Shown in pieces: positions 36,304 through 45,375 of a DNA stretch of 64,000 nt. The notes beneath the pieces are model-generated. The model did no database searches. It was given only the letters and a program-made list of their open reading frames with translations, and was not told where the DNA came from. The translations under genes were made by a program, and so were the position numbers. Source of the DNA: Hyphomicrobiales bacterium (GTDB taxonomy: Bacteria; Pseudomonadota; Alphaproteobacteria; Rhizobiales; Rhizobiaceae); assembly GCA_900471485.1 (NCBI GenBank), contig UCEU01000038.1, positions 1 to 64,000 on the forward strand. The letters run 5' to 3'. Numbering within the stretch: position 1 is the stretch's first letter; the number at the start of each line of letters is the position of its first letter.

Positions 36304-39183
36304 ATGTCGCTCGTTCATGAAATCGACTACGGCACGCCGGCCTCCGCCTCCGAGACCATGGTGACGCTCGTTATCGACGGCAACCAGGTGACGGTGCCCG
36401 AGGGCACTTCCATCATGCGCGCATCGATGGATGCGGGCATCGAGATCCCGAAGCTCTGCGCCACCGACATGATCGACGCCTTCGGCTCCTGCCGGCTCTG
36501 TCTGGTCGAGATCCAGGGACGCAACGGGTTGCCGGCGTCCTGCACCACGCCGGTTGCGGCGGGCATGGTGGTTTCGACGCAGACGAACCGGCTCAAGGAC
36601 GTCCGTCGCGGGGTGATGGAACTCTATATTTCCGACCATCCGCTCGACTGTCTCACCTGTGCCGCCAATGGCGATTGCGAGCTGCAGGACATGGCGGGCG
36701 CCGTTGGCCTGCGCGATGTGCGCTACGGCTATGACGGCGACAACCACGTCAAGGCGCGCGACAATGGCGGGCTCAATGCCAAGTGGGCGCCGAAGGATGA
36801 AAGCAATCCTTATTTCACCTTCGATCCGGCGAAGTGCATCGTCTGTTCGCGCTGCGTGCGCGCCTGCGAGGAGGTCCAGGGCACATTTGCGCTCACCATC
36901 GAGGGACGCGGTTTCGATTCCCGCGTTTCGGCCGGTATGCACGAGGATTTCGTCTCGTCGGAGTGCGTGTCCTGCGGCGCCTGCGTGCAGGCCTGCCCGA
37001 CGGCGACGCTGACCGAGAAGTCGGTGATCGAGATCGGCCAGCCGGAGCATTCCGTGGTGACCACCTGCGCCTATTGCGGCGTCGGCTGTTCGTTCAAGGC
37101 GGAGATGCGCGGCGAGGAACTGGTGCGCATGGTGCCGTGGAAGGATGGGCAGGCGAACCGCGGGCATTCCTGCGTGAAGGGCCGCTTCGCCTACGGCTAT
37201 TCCAGCCACAAGGATCGCATCCTCAATCCGATGGTGCGCGAAAAGATCACCGATCCCTGGCGGGAAGTGACCTGGGAGGAGGCCTTCGCGCATGTGGCCT
37301 CCGAGTTCCGGCGCATCCAGTATCAGTATGGCCGCGATTCGATCGGCGGCATCACCTCGTCGCGCTGCACAAACGAGGAAACCTATCTGGTGCAGAAGCT
37401 GGTGCGCGCCGGCTTCCGCAACAACAATGTCGATACCTGCGCCCGCGTCTGCCATTCGCCGACGGGCTACGGCCTTGGCCAGGCCTTCGGCACCTCGGCG
37501 GGTACGCAGAATTTCGACAGCCTCGAGAAGAGCGATGTCGTCGTCATCATCGGCGCCAACCCGACGGATGGGCACCCGGTCTTCGGGTCTCGCCTGAAGA
37601 AGCGGCTGCGGCAGGGCGCCAAGCTGATCGTCATCGATCCGCGCCGAACCGATATCGTGCGCTCGCCGCATGTCGAGGCGGCCTATCATCTGCCGCTGAA
37701 GCCGGGCACCAATGTCGCCGTCATGACCTCGCTGGCGCATGTGATCGTCACCGAGGGGCTGTTCGACGAGCGTTTCATCCGCGAGCGCTGCGACTGGTCG
37801 GAGTTCGAGGACTGGGCGGCCTTCGTCGCCGAACCGCACCATAGTCCCGAAGCAACGGAAGCGCTGACCGGCGTGCCTGCCGATATGCTTCGCGGTGCTG
37901 CCCGCCTCTATGCCACCGGCGGCAATGGGGCGATCTATTACGGGCTCGGCGTCACCGAGCACAGCCAGGGTTCGACGACGGTCATGGCGATCGCAAACCT
38001 TGCGATGGTGACGGGCAGTATCGGCCGTCCCGGCGTCGGCGTGAACCCGCTGCGCGGCCAGAACAACGTGCAGGGCTCCTGCGACATGGGCTCCTTCCCG
38101 CACGAACTGCCGGGCTACCGCCATGTCTCCGACGACGCGACGCGCGATATCTTCGAGAAGCTCTGGGGCGTGAAGATCAGCGACGAGCCGGGCTTGCGCA
38201 TTCCCAACATGCTGGATGCCGCCGTCGATGGCTCCTTCAAGGGGCTCTACGTCCAGGGCGAGGATATCCTGCAATCCGACCCCGACACCAAGCATGTTGC
38301 GGCGGGGCTGGCGGCGATGGAATGCGTGGTGGTCCACGATCTCTTCCTGAACGAGACGGCGAATTACGCGCATGTCTTCCTGCCGGGATCGAGCTTCCTC
38401 GAGAAGGACGGCACCTTCACCAATGCCGAGCGTCGCATCAACCGCGTGCGCAAGGTGATGAGCCCGAAGAACGGCTATGCCGACTGGGAAGTGACGCAGA
38501 AGCTGGCGCAGGCGATCGGCCTTGCCTGGAACTACAAGCATCCGTCCGAAATCATGGACGAGATCGCCGCGACGACGCCGAGCTTCGCCATGGTGTCCTA
38601 CGACTATCTGGAGAAGATGGGTTCCGTGCAGTGGCCATGCAATGAGGCGCATCCAGAGGGATCGCCGATCATGCACGTCGATGGCTTCGTGCGCGGCAAG
38701 GGCAAGTTCATCCGCACCGAATATGTCGCCACCGACGAACGGACGGGACCGCGCTTCCCGCTGCTTTTGACGACGGGGCGCATTCTCAGCCAATATAATG
38801 TCGGGGCGCAGACGCGGCGCACGGAGAATGTGGTCTGGCACGCCGAGGACCGGCTGGAAGTTCATCCGCATGATGCCGAACAGCGCGGCATTCGCGACGG
38901 CGACTGGGTGAAGCTGATGAGCCGGTCGGGGGATACGACGCTGAGGGCGTTGATCACCGATCGCGTGTCGCCCGGCGTAGTTTATACCACCTTCCATCAC
39001 CCGGATACGCAGGCCAACGTCATCACCACCGACTTCTCGGACTGGGCAACGAACTGTCCCGAGTACAAGGTGACGGCCGTGCAGGTCTCGCCTTCGAATG
39101 GCCCGACCAACTGGCAGGTTGAGTATGACGAGCAGGCGCGGCAGAGTCGGCGGATCAAGGGAAAGCTGGAGGCAGCGGAATAA
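36304..39183 (+). CDS. fdsA: NAD-dependent formate dehydrogenase, alpha (catalytic) subunit
   Basis: A 959-residue bis-MGD molybdoenzyme. The N-terminal NuoG-like part carries a [2Fe-2S] cluster (CATDMIDAFGSCRLC) and several [4Fe-4S] clusters (CIVCSRCVRACEEVQG, CVSCGACVQACPTATL). The catalytic domain begins with TCAYCGVGCSF. Cys383 in CARVCHSPTGYG is the expected Mo ligand (a Cys enzyme, not selenocysteine). The C-terminal MGD-binding domain includes TTGRILSQYN. The ATG follows CGGAGGCGC. Its stop overlaps the fdhD start by one base. Confidence 0.97.
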   Translation: MSLVHEIDYGTPASASETMVTLVIDGNQVTVPEGTSIMRASMDAGIEIPKLCATDMIDAFGSCRLCLVEIQGRNGLPASCTTPVAAGMVVSTQTNRLKDVRRGVMELYISDHPLDCLTCAANGDCELQDMAGAVGLRDVRYGYDGDNHVKARDNGGLNAKWAPKDESNPYFTFDPAKCIVCSRCVRACEEVQGTFALTIEGRGFDSRVSAGMHEDFVSSECVSCGACVQACPTATLTEKSVIEIGQPEHSVVTTCAYCGVGCSFKAEMRGEELVRMVPWKDGQANRGHSCVKGRFAYGYSSHKDRILNPMVREKITDPWREVTWEEAFAHVASEFRRIQYQYGRDSIGGITSSRCTNEETYLVQKLVRAGFRNNNVDTCARVCHSPTGYGLGQAFGTSAGTQNFDSLEKSDVVVIIGANPTDGHPVFGSRLKKRLRQGAKLIVIDPRRTDIVRSPHVEAAYHLPLKPGTNVAVMTSLAHVIVTEGLFDERFIRERCDWSEFEDWAAFVAEPHHSPEATEALTGVPADMLRGAARLYATGGNGAIYYGLGVTEHSQGSTTVMAIANLAMVTGSIGRPGVGVNPLRGQNNVQGSCDMGSFPHELPGYRHVSDDATRDIFEKLWGVKISDEPGLRIPNMLDAAVDGSFKGLYVQGEDILQSDPDTKHVAAGLAAMECVVVHDLFLNETANYAHVFLPGSSFLEKDGTFTNAERRINRVRKVMSPKNGYADWEVTQKLAQAIGLAWNYKHPSEIMDEIAATTPSFAMVSYDYLEKMGSVQWPCNEAHPEGSPIMHVDGFVRGKGKFIRTEYVATDERTGPRFPLLLTTGRILSQYNVGAQTRRTENVVWHAEDRLEVHPHDAEQRGIRDGDWVKLMSRSGDTTLRALITDRVSPGVVYTTFHHPDTQANVITTDFSDWATNCPEYKVTAVQVSPSNGPTNWQVEYDEQARQSRRIKGKLEAAE

Positions 39184-40010
39184 TGACGGAATGGCCCAGT
39201 CGGATATCGGTCAGGCGCAGCGCGCGCAGCGGCGGCGTCGTGACGCCGGGCGAGCGCATCGTGCCGGAGGAGGTGCCGATCGCCTTCTCCTACGGCGGCT
39301 CCACCCATGCCGTGATGATGGGAACGCCAGATGATATCGAGGATTTCGCTGTCGGCTTCAGCCTCACCGAAGGGATAATCTCGCACCGTGCACAGATCTC
39401 GTCGATCGATGTCGTGCCGGGCGAGCGCGGGATCGATGTGCAGATATGGCTGTCCGATGACGTCGCGGAGCAGCTGCGGGCGAGGCGACGAAGCATGGCG
39501 GGGCCCGTCGGCTGCGGCCTCTGCGGCATCGAATCGATCGAGCAGGCCGTCCGCAAGGTACCCGACGTCTCGGCGGCGGGGCTCACGGTCACCTATCGCG
39601 ATATCGTCGAGGCGGTGGCGCTGCTGAATGGCGCGCAGCCGCTGCATCGGGAAACGCGGGCGGTGCATGGCGCAGGGTTCTATCTTCCGGGCAGGGGGCT
39701 TCTTGCGGTTCGCGAGGATGTCGGGCGACACAATGCGCTGGACAAGCTTTGTGGTGCCGTGGTCGACATGGGACAGCCGGGCCGCGAGGGTGTCGTTGCC
39801 GTGACAAGCCGGCTATCGGTCGAGATGGTGCAGAAGGCGGCGATCCTCGGCAGCCCGGTTCTGGTGGCGATTTCAGCGCCGACGGCGCTGGCGATCCGCA
39901 CGGCCGAGGAGGCCGGCATGACGCTGGTGGCGCTGGTGCGCGGCGAGGATTTCGAGATCTTCACCCATCCCCACCGCATCGATCCCGGGAGCATGTCCGA
40001 TGTCGCATGA
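39183..40010 (+). CDS. fdhD: formate dehydrogenase accessory sulfurtransferase FdhD (FdsC)
   Basis: A 275-residue chaperone that delivers sulfur to the bis-MGD cofactor of FdsA. The redox Cys pair is in GCGLCGIESI. The domain core includes EDFAVGFSLTEGII near residue 54, and RGLLAVREDVGRHNALDKL with TSRLSVEMVQKAAILG in the C-terminal half. It starts on the last base of the fdsA stop and overlaps fdsD by 11 bases, so translation of the maturation factor is tied to that of the enzyme. Confidence 0.94.
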   Translation: MTEWPSRISVRRSARSGGVVTPGERIVPEEVPIAFSYGGSTHAVMMGTPDDIEDFAVGFSLTEGIISHRAQISSIDVVPGERGIDVQIWLSDDVAEQLRARRRSMAGPVGCGLCGIESIEQAVRKVPDVSAAGLTVTYRDIVEAVALLNGAQPLHRETRAVHGAGFYLPGRGLLAVREDVGRHNALDKLCGAVVDMGQPGREGVVAVTSRLSVEMVQKAAILGSPVLVAISAPTALAIRTAEEAGMTLVALVRGEDFEIFTHPHRIDPGSMSDVA

Positions 40011-40233
40011 TACGCAGGCCAAGCTCGTCTATATGGCGAACCAGATCGCGACCTTCTTCGCCACCCAGCCGCAGGCGCAGGCGGCGGAAGGGGTCGCATC
40101 GCATATAAACAAGTTCTGGGAGCCGCGCATGCGGCGGCAGCTGTTCGAGATACTGGATCGCGAGGACAATGGGCTGAGCCCGCTTGTCATCGAAGCGGTG
40201 CCGCTGATCAGGCGGCCGGAGCCCGCGCATTGA
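40000..40233 (+). CDS. fdsD: NAD-dependent formate dehydrogenase, delta subunit
   Basis: A 77-residue protein with the family pattern KLVYMANQIATFF then INKFWEPRMRRQLFEILD and a C-terminal LSPLVIEAVPLIR. In related systems it is needed for formate dehydrogenase activity, probably by binding FdsA. Last gene of the operon; it overlaps the fdhD end by 11 bases. An intrinsic terminator follows ten bases later. Confidence 0.93.
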   Translation: MSHDTQAKLVYMANQIATFFATQPQAQAAEGVASHINKFWEPRMRRQLFEILDREDNGLSPLVIEAVPLIRRPEPAH

Positions 40234-40242
40234 TATAAGAAA

Positions 40243-40278
40243 AGGCGCCGGAGGGGTGAACCGGCGCCTGTTCCTTTC
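40243..40278 (+). terminator. terminator between fdsD and convergent gene
   Basis: A perfect 9-bp stem (AGGCGCCGG / CCGGCGCCT) with a 9-base loop is followed by GTTCCTTTC, and preceded by AAAA on the + strand, which is TTTT for the opposite transcript. It can serve both fdsD and the convergent minus-strand gene. Confidence 0.7.
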
Positions 40279-40295
40279 GATCCCTGCCGCGCCGG

Positions 40296-40925
40296 TCAGC
40301 GCATGGCGATGACCATCTTGCAGAGCTTGACGAGGCCGGCATCGAAGCCGCCGCCGCGAACGATATCCTTGCAGCGCACCTTCATCTTCGCGCGGTCGGC
40401 CGGAGACATGTCGTCATAGGCCAAGAGCTGAGGATTGCGGCCGGGGCCGTTCGGATTGTTCGGGTTGTTGGGGTTGTTCGGATTGTTCGGGTCCGTCACG
40501 CCGGGAACGCCGATGTTGACATTCGCCAGCGTGTTTCCGGCGACGCCGACCTTGGCGTTTGCCGTGGCAAGGCTCGATCCGCCGACATTGGCGTTGACAT
40601 CGGCATTGACGCCCTTGGAGCCGCCGACGCTTGCCGTCGTGGAGACGCCGAGGCCACCGGAGCTGCTCTTGCCGCCAACGGATGTATTGCTGTTGATGCC
40701 GCTCGAGCCGCCCACGGATGCGCTGACGCCCAACCCGCCGGATGACGTGCCGCCGACATTGGCATTGACGCCGTTCGAGCCGCCGAGGGAGACGCCCAGG
40801 CCATTGCTGGTGCTGATGCTCAGTCCGCCACTTCCACCTACATCAAACGCACCGGCCTGGAACGGTACCATGAGAGCGCTGAAACCGACGGTGAGCGCTG
40901 CGATGGTGGCGATATGGTATTTCAT
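40296..40925 (-). CDS. secreted low-complexity Gly/Ser/Asn-repeat protein
   Basis: A 209-residue protein with a Sec signal peptide (MKYHIATIAALTVGFSALMV, ending AGA). About three diverged repeats of 26-28 residues follow (GLGVSLGGSNGVNANVGG, GLGVSASVGGSSGINSN, GLGVSTTASVGGSKGVNAD). Then comes an Asn-Asn-Pro repeat tract (DPNNPNNPNNPNNPNGPG). The C-terminal 50 residues are different: DMSPADRAKMKVRCKDIV and VKLCKMVIAM, with two Cys. The body has a surface-protein look. Function unknown; signal peptide and composition are direct observations. Confidence 0.7.
   Translation of the reverse strand: MKYHIATIAALTVGFSALMVPFQAGAFDVGGSGGLSISTSNGLGVSLGGSNGVNANVGGTSSGGLGVSASVGGSSGINSNTSVGGKSSSGGLGVSTTASVGGSKGVNADVNANVGGSSLATANAKVGVAGNTLANVNIGVPGVTDPNNPNNPNNPNNPNGPGRNPQLLAYDDMSPADRAKMKVRCKDIVRGGGFDAGLVKLCKMVIAMR
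40451..40490. repeat. 9-bp tandem repeat coding Pro-Asn-Asn
   Basis: Inside the Gly/Asn-rich secreted protein gene, about four and a half units of CCGAACAAT-like sequence (minus strand) run in tandem with small synonymous changes (AAC/AAT, CCG/CCC). In-frame slippage would change only the number of PNN units. Confidence 0.7.
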
Positions 40926-41421
40926 TCAATCCTCCAAATGATCGATGGCCGGGGCTCGGTGCCCCGGTGGTGAAACAAGTGGAAGCGCGCTTTCCACGAG
41001 GAACTGGCAGCAACCGAGAGTGGTTGATGGCGTCATTCCTGCGTGATTATTAGAATATGCGCCTAATCTAAAATTTCAATATGCTTTCGCGCTAAGGTTT
41101 TATCTCATATATGAAAAGGATAATGGAATCTAAATTGAATGGTTCATTCCATGCCACCTATGAGGGTTTATGCGAGTATAGATTCGTACGATTTCGCACA
41201 TAAAAACCATTTAAAACAACAAAATAGAGACTTGTGAGAGCAGCTTCATGATTTTCCTCGAAATAACGGCCGTTTTGGAATGTGTATCTAAATTAGATTA
41301 TAATAATGCACGTATAGGATTATTAATATCTTTCTAGTTGAGTGTCGTTGTTAGCTGAAAATACACCAATGCCGCTAGCATTGCTGCCAGCGGCATCGAT
41401 CACGTCGCGATGAAAAAAATC
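40926..41421. other. AT-rich 496-base intergenic region
   Basis: No gene is visible on either strand. From about 41040 to 41400 the sequence is strikingly AT-rich compared with the rest of the window, with A/T runs and many stops in all frames. A short inverted repeat GAATGGTTCATTC lies at 41137-41149. The left end should hold the promoter of the secreted-protein gene; the right end is downstream of the chemoreceptor gene. A small RNA cannot be excluded. Confidence 0.5.
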
Positions 41422-43176
41422 TTAGAATTCTTCCCACTGATCGGCTGACGGCAGCGCCGCGCCATGGGCCCGCGCCACCCTGGCGACGAGATGCAGCGCC
41501 GGCGAGGGAGCCGGGCGGGCGGTACTGCCGCGCGCATATTCGCTGCCCAGCTTGAACTGCGCGACGAGGTTTCTGAGTGCTTCCGCCTCGGCCGCCAGCG
41601 TATGGCTCGCAGCCGTGCTTTCCTCGACCATGGCGGCGTTCTGCTGCGTGGCCTGGTCCATCTGGTTGACGGCGGTGTTGATTTCCTTCAACCCCGTCGC
41701 CTGCTCCTTGGAGCCCTCGACGATCGCCGCGACGTTGACGTTGATCTCGCCGACCTGCCCGACGATGGTTTCCAGCGCTCTTCCCGTCTGGCCAACAAGA
41801 TCGACGCCGTTTCTCACCAGTTCGCTCGAGGTGGTGATGAGCGCCTTGATCTCCTTGGCAGCACTTGCCGAGCGCTGGGCGAGTTCGCGGACCTCCTGGG
41901 CGACGACCGCGAAACCCTTGCCCGCCTCACCGGCGCGGGCGGCCTCGACGCCGGCGTTGAGTGCCAGAAGATTGGTCTGGAAGGCGATGTCGTCGATCAC
42001 GCCGATGATGTTGGTGATCTCGCGTGACGACTGTTCGATCTGGCCCATGGCGGCCACGGCGTTGCGCACCACCTCGCCGGATTGCTCGGCGCCGAGCTTG
42101 GTCTTGGCGACCAGCTTGCCGGCCTCGTCGGCGCGGTGGCTGGAGTCGTTGACCGTCGTGGTGATCTGTTCGAGCGCCGCTGCCGTTTCCTCGATCGAGG
42201 CGGCCTGCTGCTCGGTGCGCTTGGAGAAGGAATCGGCGGAGGTGCCGACTTCGCGCGAGCCGGCAGCGATGGCGCGGCTGTTTTCGCCGATCGTGTGCAT
42301 GGTCTCGGAAAGCTTGGTGACCGCGGCGTTGAAGTCGTGCCGCAGCTGCTCCATCGACGGGACGAATGGCGTGGTGACCGATTTCGTCAGGTCGCCCTCG
42401 GACAGGTGGCGCAAGGCGTCCGCCAGGTGGCTGATGGCGGTCATGCGCTGGGTGACGTCGGTTGCGAACTTGACGACCTTGTAGACCTTGCCGTTGGTGT
42501 CGGTGATCGGGTTATAGGCGGCCTGGATCCAGATTTCGCGACCGCCCTTGCCGTAGCGGACGAACTCGTTGGCAATGAACTCGCCACGGGCGAGGCGGGG
42601 CCAGAAGGCCGCGTATTCCTCAGTGCGGGTGTACGCAGGATCGCAGAACATGCTGTGATGCTTGCCGACGATCTCGGACAGCGCATAGCCGAGGCCGTTG
42701 CAGAAATTCTCGTTGGCGGTGAGGATCTCGCCAGTCGGGGTGAATTCGATGACGGCCTGCGAGCGGGAGATGGCGTTGAGCTTGCCCATGCCTTCCGTGG
42801 CGCAGTTCTTCTCCGCGGTAATGTCGGCGGCGAACTTCACCACCTTGTAGGGCTTGCCGTGCTTGAAAACCGGGTTGTAGGAGGCTTGGATCCAGATTTC
42901 GCGGCCGCCCTTCGCTAGTCGCCTGTATGAGCCGGCGTCATGCTCGCCGCGGCCCAGGCGTGCCCAGAACTCGCGATATTCCGGTGTGGATGCAAACGCC
43001 GGTTCGCAGAACATGCTGTGGTGCTTGCCGACGATGTCGGCCAGGCCGTAGCCCAGTGTCTTGCAGAAATTCTCGTTCGCCGTCAGCACGTTGCCTTTGA
43101 GGTCGAACTCGATGATTGCCTGCGATTTGGAGATCGCCTCAAGAACATGCTTCGCATCAGACGAAAGCCCAAACAT
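41422..43176 (-). CDS. soluble methyl-accepting chemotaxis protein with two PAS domains
   Basis: A 584-residue chemoreceptor without membrane segments. Two near-duplicate PAS domains (about residues 10-115 and 130-240) share NENFC..LGY....IVGKHHSMFC and the block GGREIWIQA.YNP, as in BdlA-like receptors. A HAMP-like stretch (LADALRHLSEGDLTKSV) leads to the MCP signalling domain with hairpin tip IDDIAFQTNLLALNAGVEAA. The C-terminus WEEF resembles the CheR/CheB-binding pentapeptide. The ATG at 43176 follows GGGGA; longer starts add poor sequence. It is likely a cytoplasmic redox or energy sensor with a cheW gene upstream on the same strand. Confidence 0.93.
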   Translation of the reverse strand: MFGLSSDAKHVLEAISKSQAIIEFDLKGNVLTANENFCKTLGYGLADIVGKHHSMFCEPAFASTPEYREFWARLGRGEHDAGSYRRLAKGGREIWIQASYNPVFKHGKPYKVVKFAADITAEKNCATEGMGKLNAISRSQAVIEFTPTGEILTANENFCNGLGYALSEIVGKHHSMFCDPAYTRTEEYAAFWPRLARGEFIANEFVRYGKGGREIWIQAAYNPITDTNGKVYKVVKFATDVTQRMTAISHLADALRHLSEGDLTKSVTTPFVPSMEQLRHDFNAAVTKLSETMHTIGENSRAIAAGSREVGTSADSFSKRTEQQAASIEETAAALEQITTTVNDSSHRADEAGKLVAKTKLGAEQSGEVVRNAVAAMGQIEQSSREITNIIGVIDDIAFQTNLLALNAGVEAARAGEAGKGFAVVAQEVRELAQRSASAAKEIKALITTSSELVRNGVDLVGQTGRALETIVGQVGEINVNVAAIVEGSKEQATGLKEINTAVNQMDQATQQNAAMVEESTAASHTLAAEAEALRNLVAQFKLGSEYARGSTARPAPSPALHLVARVARAHGAALPSADQWEEF

Positions 43177-43486
43177 TCCCCAATCCCTCTCTGGCGTGTG
43201 CCGACCGCGGCCCGCCCGGTTATCGAAGTCGCCTCCGCAACCGATCCTTTCAATGGGAGACCACAACGCTCGGTGAGCGCGTGCTGTGGCTACCTTGGAT
43301 CGAATTTCAGAGACTCTTCACAACCGATGATGCTCTTTGCAGGGTTAATGTTTAGTATAAAACGAATGTCTAATGTAATAGCCGTCGGATACGAGAACTC
43401 ATAGTTGAATTCTTATATTGAAATGTTTGCTCAACAAAAAAGCCGCCTCGCGGCGGCCTTTCGAAACCGTGTGATTGATAGCGGGA
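43177..43486. other. intergenic region between cheW and the chemoreceptor gene
   Basis: These 310 bases hold no gene. The chemoreceptor leader and promoter should lie in the AT-rich part (about 43330-43440), and the cheW terminator is at 43436-43458. No strong promoter boxes are evident. Confidence 0.5.
43436..43458 (-). terminator. rho-independent terminator of cheW
   Basis: Read on the minus strand, a GCCGCC-type stem (6 bp perfect, GGCCGCCGCGAGGCGGC) is followed by TTTTTT. It lies 29 bases past the cheW stop and separates its transcript from the chemoreceptor gene. Confidence 0.8.
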
Positions 43487-43963
43487 TCAGGCAGCGAGAT
43501 CGTCGGTCTCGTTTTCCTTGAACATCTTGGCGAGGTTCAGGAAGCAGATCATACCGTTTTCCGATGCGATGATGCCTTCGCAGAAGGCGCGGTCGAAGGA
43601 GGCAGTGACCTCGGGGACCGGCTGGACCTGTTCGGCCGAGATCGTCAGGATGTCGGAGACGCGATCGACCAGCATGCCGATGACCATGTTGTGCACTTCG
43701 GCGACGACGATGGCGCTGCGCTCGTTGGCAACGGTGCTCTTCATGCCGAGCTTGAAGGCGAGGTCGATGATCGGGATGACCGAGCCGCGCAGGTTCATCA
43801 CGCCGATGACGTCGGCCGGCGCGTGCGGGATCGGCGTCGACGGCGCCCAGCCGCGGATTTCGCGGATCGTGGTCGTCTTAACGCAGAATTCCTGATCGTG
43901 CAGTCTGAAGGCGATGATTTCCAGCATGTCGCTGCTGAAGCTGGTCGAATTGATCGTAGCCAT
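43487..43963 (-). CDS. cheW: chemotaxis coupling protein CheW
   Basis: A 158-residue adaptor linking chemoreceptors to CheA. The two SH3-like subdomains show LEIIAFRLHDQEFCVKTTTI and PADVIGVMNLRGSVIPIIDL with conserved NLRG, followed by GMLVDRVSDILTI. It starts at ATG 43963 (MATINSTSFSSDM); upstream in-frame codons lack family sequence. Its neighbour is the double-PAS receptor. No cheA, cheY or cheR is present in the window, so the pair presumably plugs into a che cluster elsewhere. Confidence 0.92.
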   Translation of the reverse strand: MATINSTSFSSDMLEIIAFRLHDQEFCVKTTTIREIRGWAPSTPIPHAPADVIGVMNLRGSVIPIIDLAFKLGMKSTVANERSAIVVAEVHNMVIGMLVDRVSDILTISAEQVQPVPEVTASFDRAFCEGIIASENGMICFLNLAKMFKENETDDLAA

Positions 43964-44161
43964 AAATGTGTCCCAACCGTCTAAAGCCAGGGCAGAAGCA
44001 CCCGCGCCCCCATGGCACGGTCGGACTTTGCCTTCAAACCGCGCGCCTCCCGAAAACAAGGGAATCGATACGGTTACACCGGAAGCTAGCGAAAGAGTGT
44101 TTCGCAAATCTAAACCGCAGCCGCCCAATTTTCACCCGGTGCGGCCGCGGTCGCTCGTGCG

Positions 44162-45361
44162 TCAGGCGATGGTCTTTTCGATCTGCTCGACCGCCCATTC
44201 GACCTGGCTCCTGGTGATGACGAGCGGCGGGGCGAGGCGGATGGTGTTTTCGTGGGTGTCCTTTGCGAGCAGCCCGAGGTCCTTCAGCGCATCGCAATAT
44301 TGCCGGGCGCCGCCGGCTTCCGGCTCCAGTTCGACGGCCATCATCAGGCCACGGCCGCGCACGTCCTTGACGATGTTGGAGCGAATGGAGCGCAGACCTT
44401 CGAGGAAGTAATCGCCCATCTTGGCAGCGTTCTCGATCATGCCTTCCTCGGTGAGCACTTTCAGCGCCGCACGCGCGACGGCGCAGGCGAGCGGGTTGCC
44501 GCCGAAGGTCGAGCCGTGCTGGCCGGGCTTGAGGACGCCGAGAACCTCGGAATTGGAGAGCACGGCGGAGACCGGGTAGAAACCGCCGGAGAGCGCCTTG
44601 CCGATCAGCGTCACGTCCGCCTCGATGCCTTCGTGCTCTTCGGCAAGCAGCTTGCCGGTGCGGCCGAGGCCGGTCTGGATCTCGTCGAGGATGAGCGTGA
44701 CGTTGTTGTCGGTGCAGAGCTCGCGGACGCGCTTGAAATAGCCGCCCGGCGGGATGATGACGCCCGCCTCGCCCTGGATCGGCTCGATCAGGGCGGCCAC
44801 GGTGTTCTCGTTGATCGCGGCGGTGAAGGCCTCGATATCGCCGAAGGGAACGGTGCGGAAGCCCGGGGTATAGGGGCCGAAGCCGGAGCGGGCGTCGGGA
44901 TCGGTGGAGAAGCTGATGATGCTCAGCGTGCGGCCGTGGAAATTGTCGGAGCAGACGATGATCTCGGCCTTGCCCTCGGGCACGCCCTTCACCTCGTAGC
45001 CCCACTTGCGCACGGCCTTGATCGCGGTTTCGACGGCCTCCGCGCCGGAGTTCATCGGCAGGATCTTGTGCGATCCCGTCAGCGCCGCAAGCTCCTCATA
45101 GAGATGGGCGAGCTGATCGTTGCGAAAGGCGCGGGAGGTGAGCGTCAGCTTGCCGGCCTGGGCGATCATTGCTTCCAGGATCTTCGGGTGGCAGTGGCCC
45201 TGGTTGACGGCCGAATAGGCCGAGAGGCAGTCGAGGTAACGCTTGCCGTCGGTATCCCAGACGTAAACGCCTTCGCCGCGTGTCAGCACGACATCGAGCG
45301 GCTTGTAGTTATGGGCGCCGAGGCGCTGTTCGGTATCGATCAGGTTTTCCGATGTGTTCAT
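44162..45361 (-). CDS. rocD: ornithine aminotransferase
   Basis: A 399-residue PLP class III aminotransferase turning ornithine and 2-oxoglutarate into glutamate semialdehyde and glutamate. It has the substrate region LGAHNYKPLDVVLTRGEG, PLP contacts in MNSGAEAVETAIKAVRKWG and DEIQTGLGRTG, and the Schiff-base Lys in LIGKALSGGFYP. The start is placed at ATG 45361, which has GGAGGG seven bases upstream; the ATG at 45367 lies too close to it. It is 14 bases downstream of the arginase gene on the same strand, completing arginine to glutamate conversion. Confidence 0.93.
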   Translation of the reverse strand: MNTSENLIDTEQRLGAHNYKPLDVVLTRGEGVYVWDTDGKRYLDCLSAYSAVNQGHCHPKILEAMIAQAGKLTLTSRAFRNDQLAHLYEELAALTGSHKILPMNSGAEAVETAIKAVRKWGYEVKGVPEGKAEIIVCSDNFHGRTLSIISFSTDPDARSGFGPYTPGFRTVPFGDIEAFTAAINENTVAALIEPIQGEAGVIIPPGGYFKRVRELCTDNNVTLILDEIQTGLGRTGKLLAEEHEGIEADVTLIGKALSGGFYPVSAVLSNSEVLGVLKPGQHGSTFGGNPLACAVARAALKVLTEEGMIENAAKMGDYFLEGLRSIRSNIVKDVRGRGLMMAVELEPEAGGARQYCDALKDLGLLAKDTHENTIRLAPPLVITRSQVEWAVEQIEKTIA

Positions 45362-45375
45362 GCTCATCCCTCCCA

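Noticed and set aside
36289..39000. A 900-codon open frame antisense to fdsA
   Set aside because: fdsA is intact with all cofactor motifs; the antisense product has no recognisable domain and shows mirror codon bias.
41137..41149. Dyad GAATGGTTCATTC in the AT-rich gap, considered as operator
   Set aside because: Short, single and without a linked regulator; could occur by chance in AT-rich DNA.
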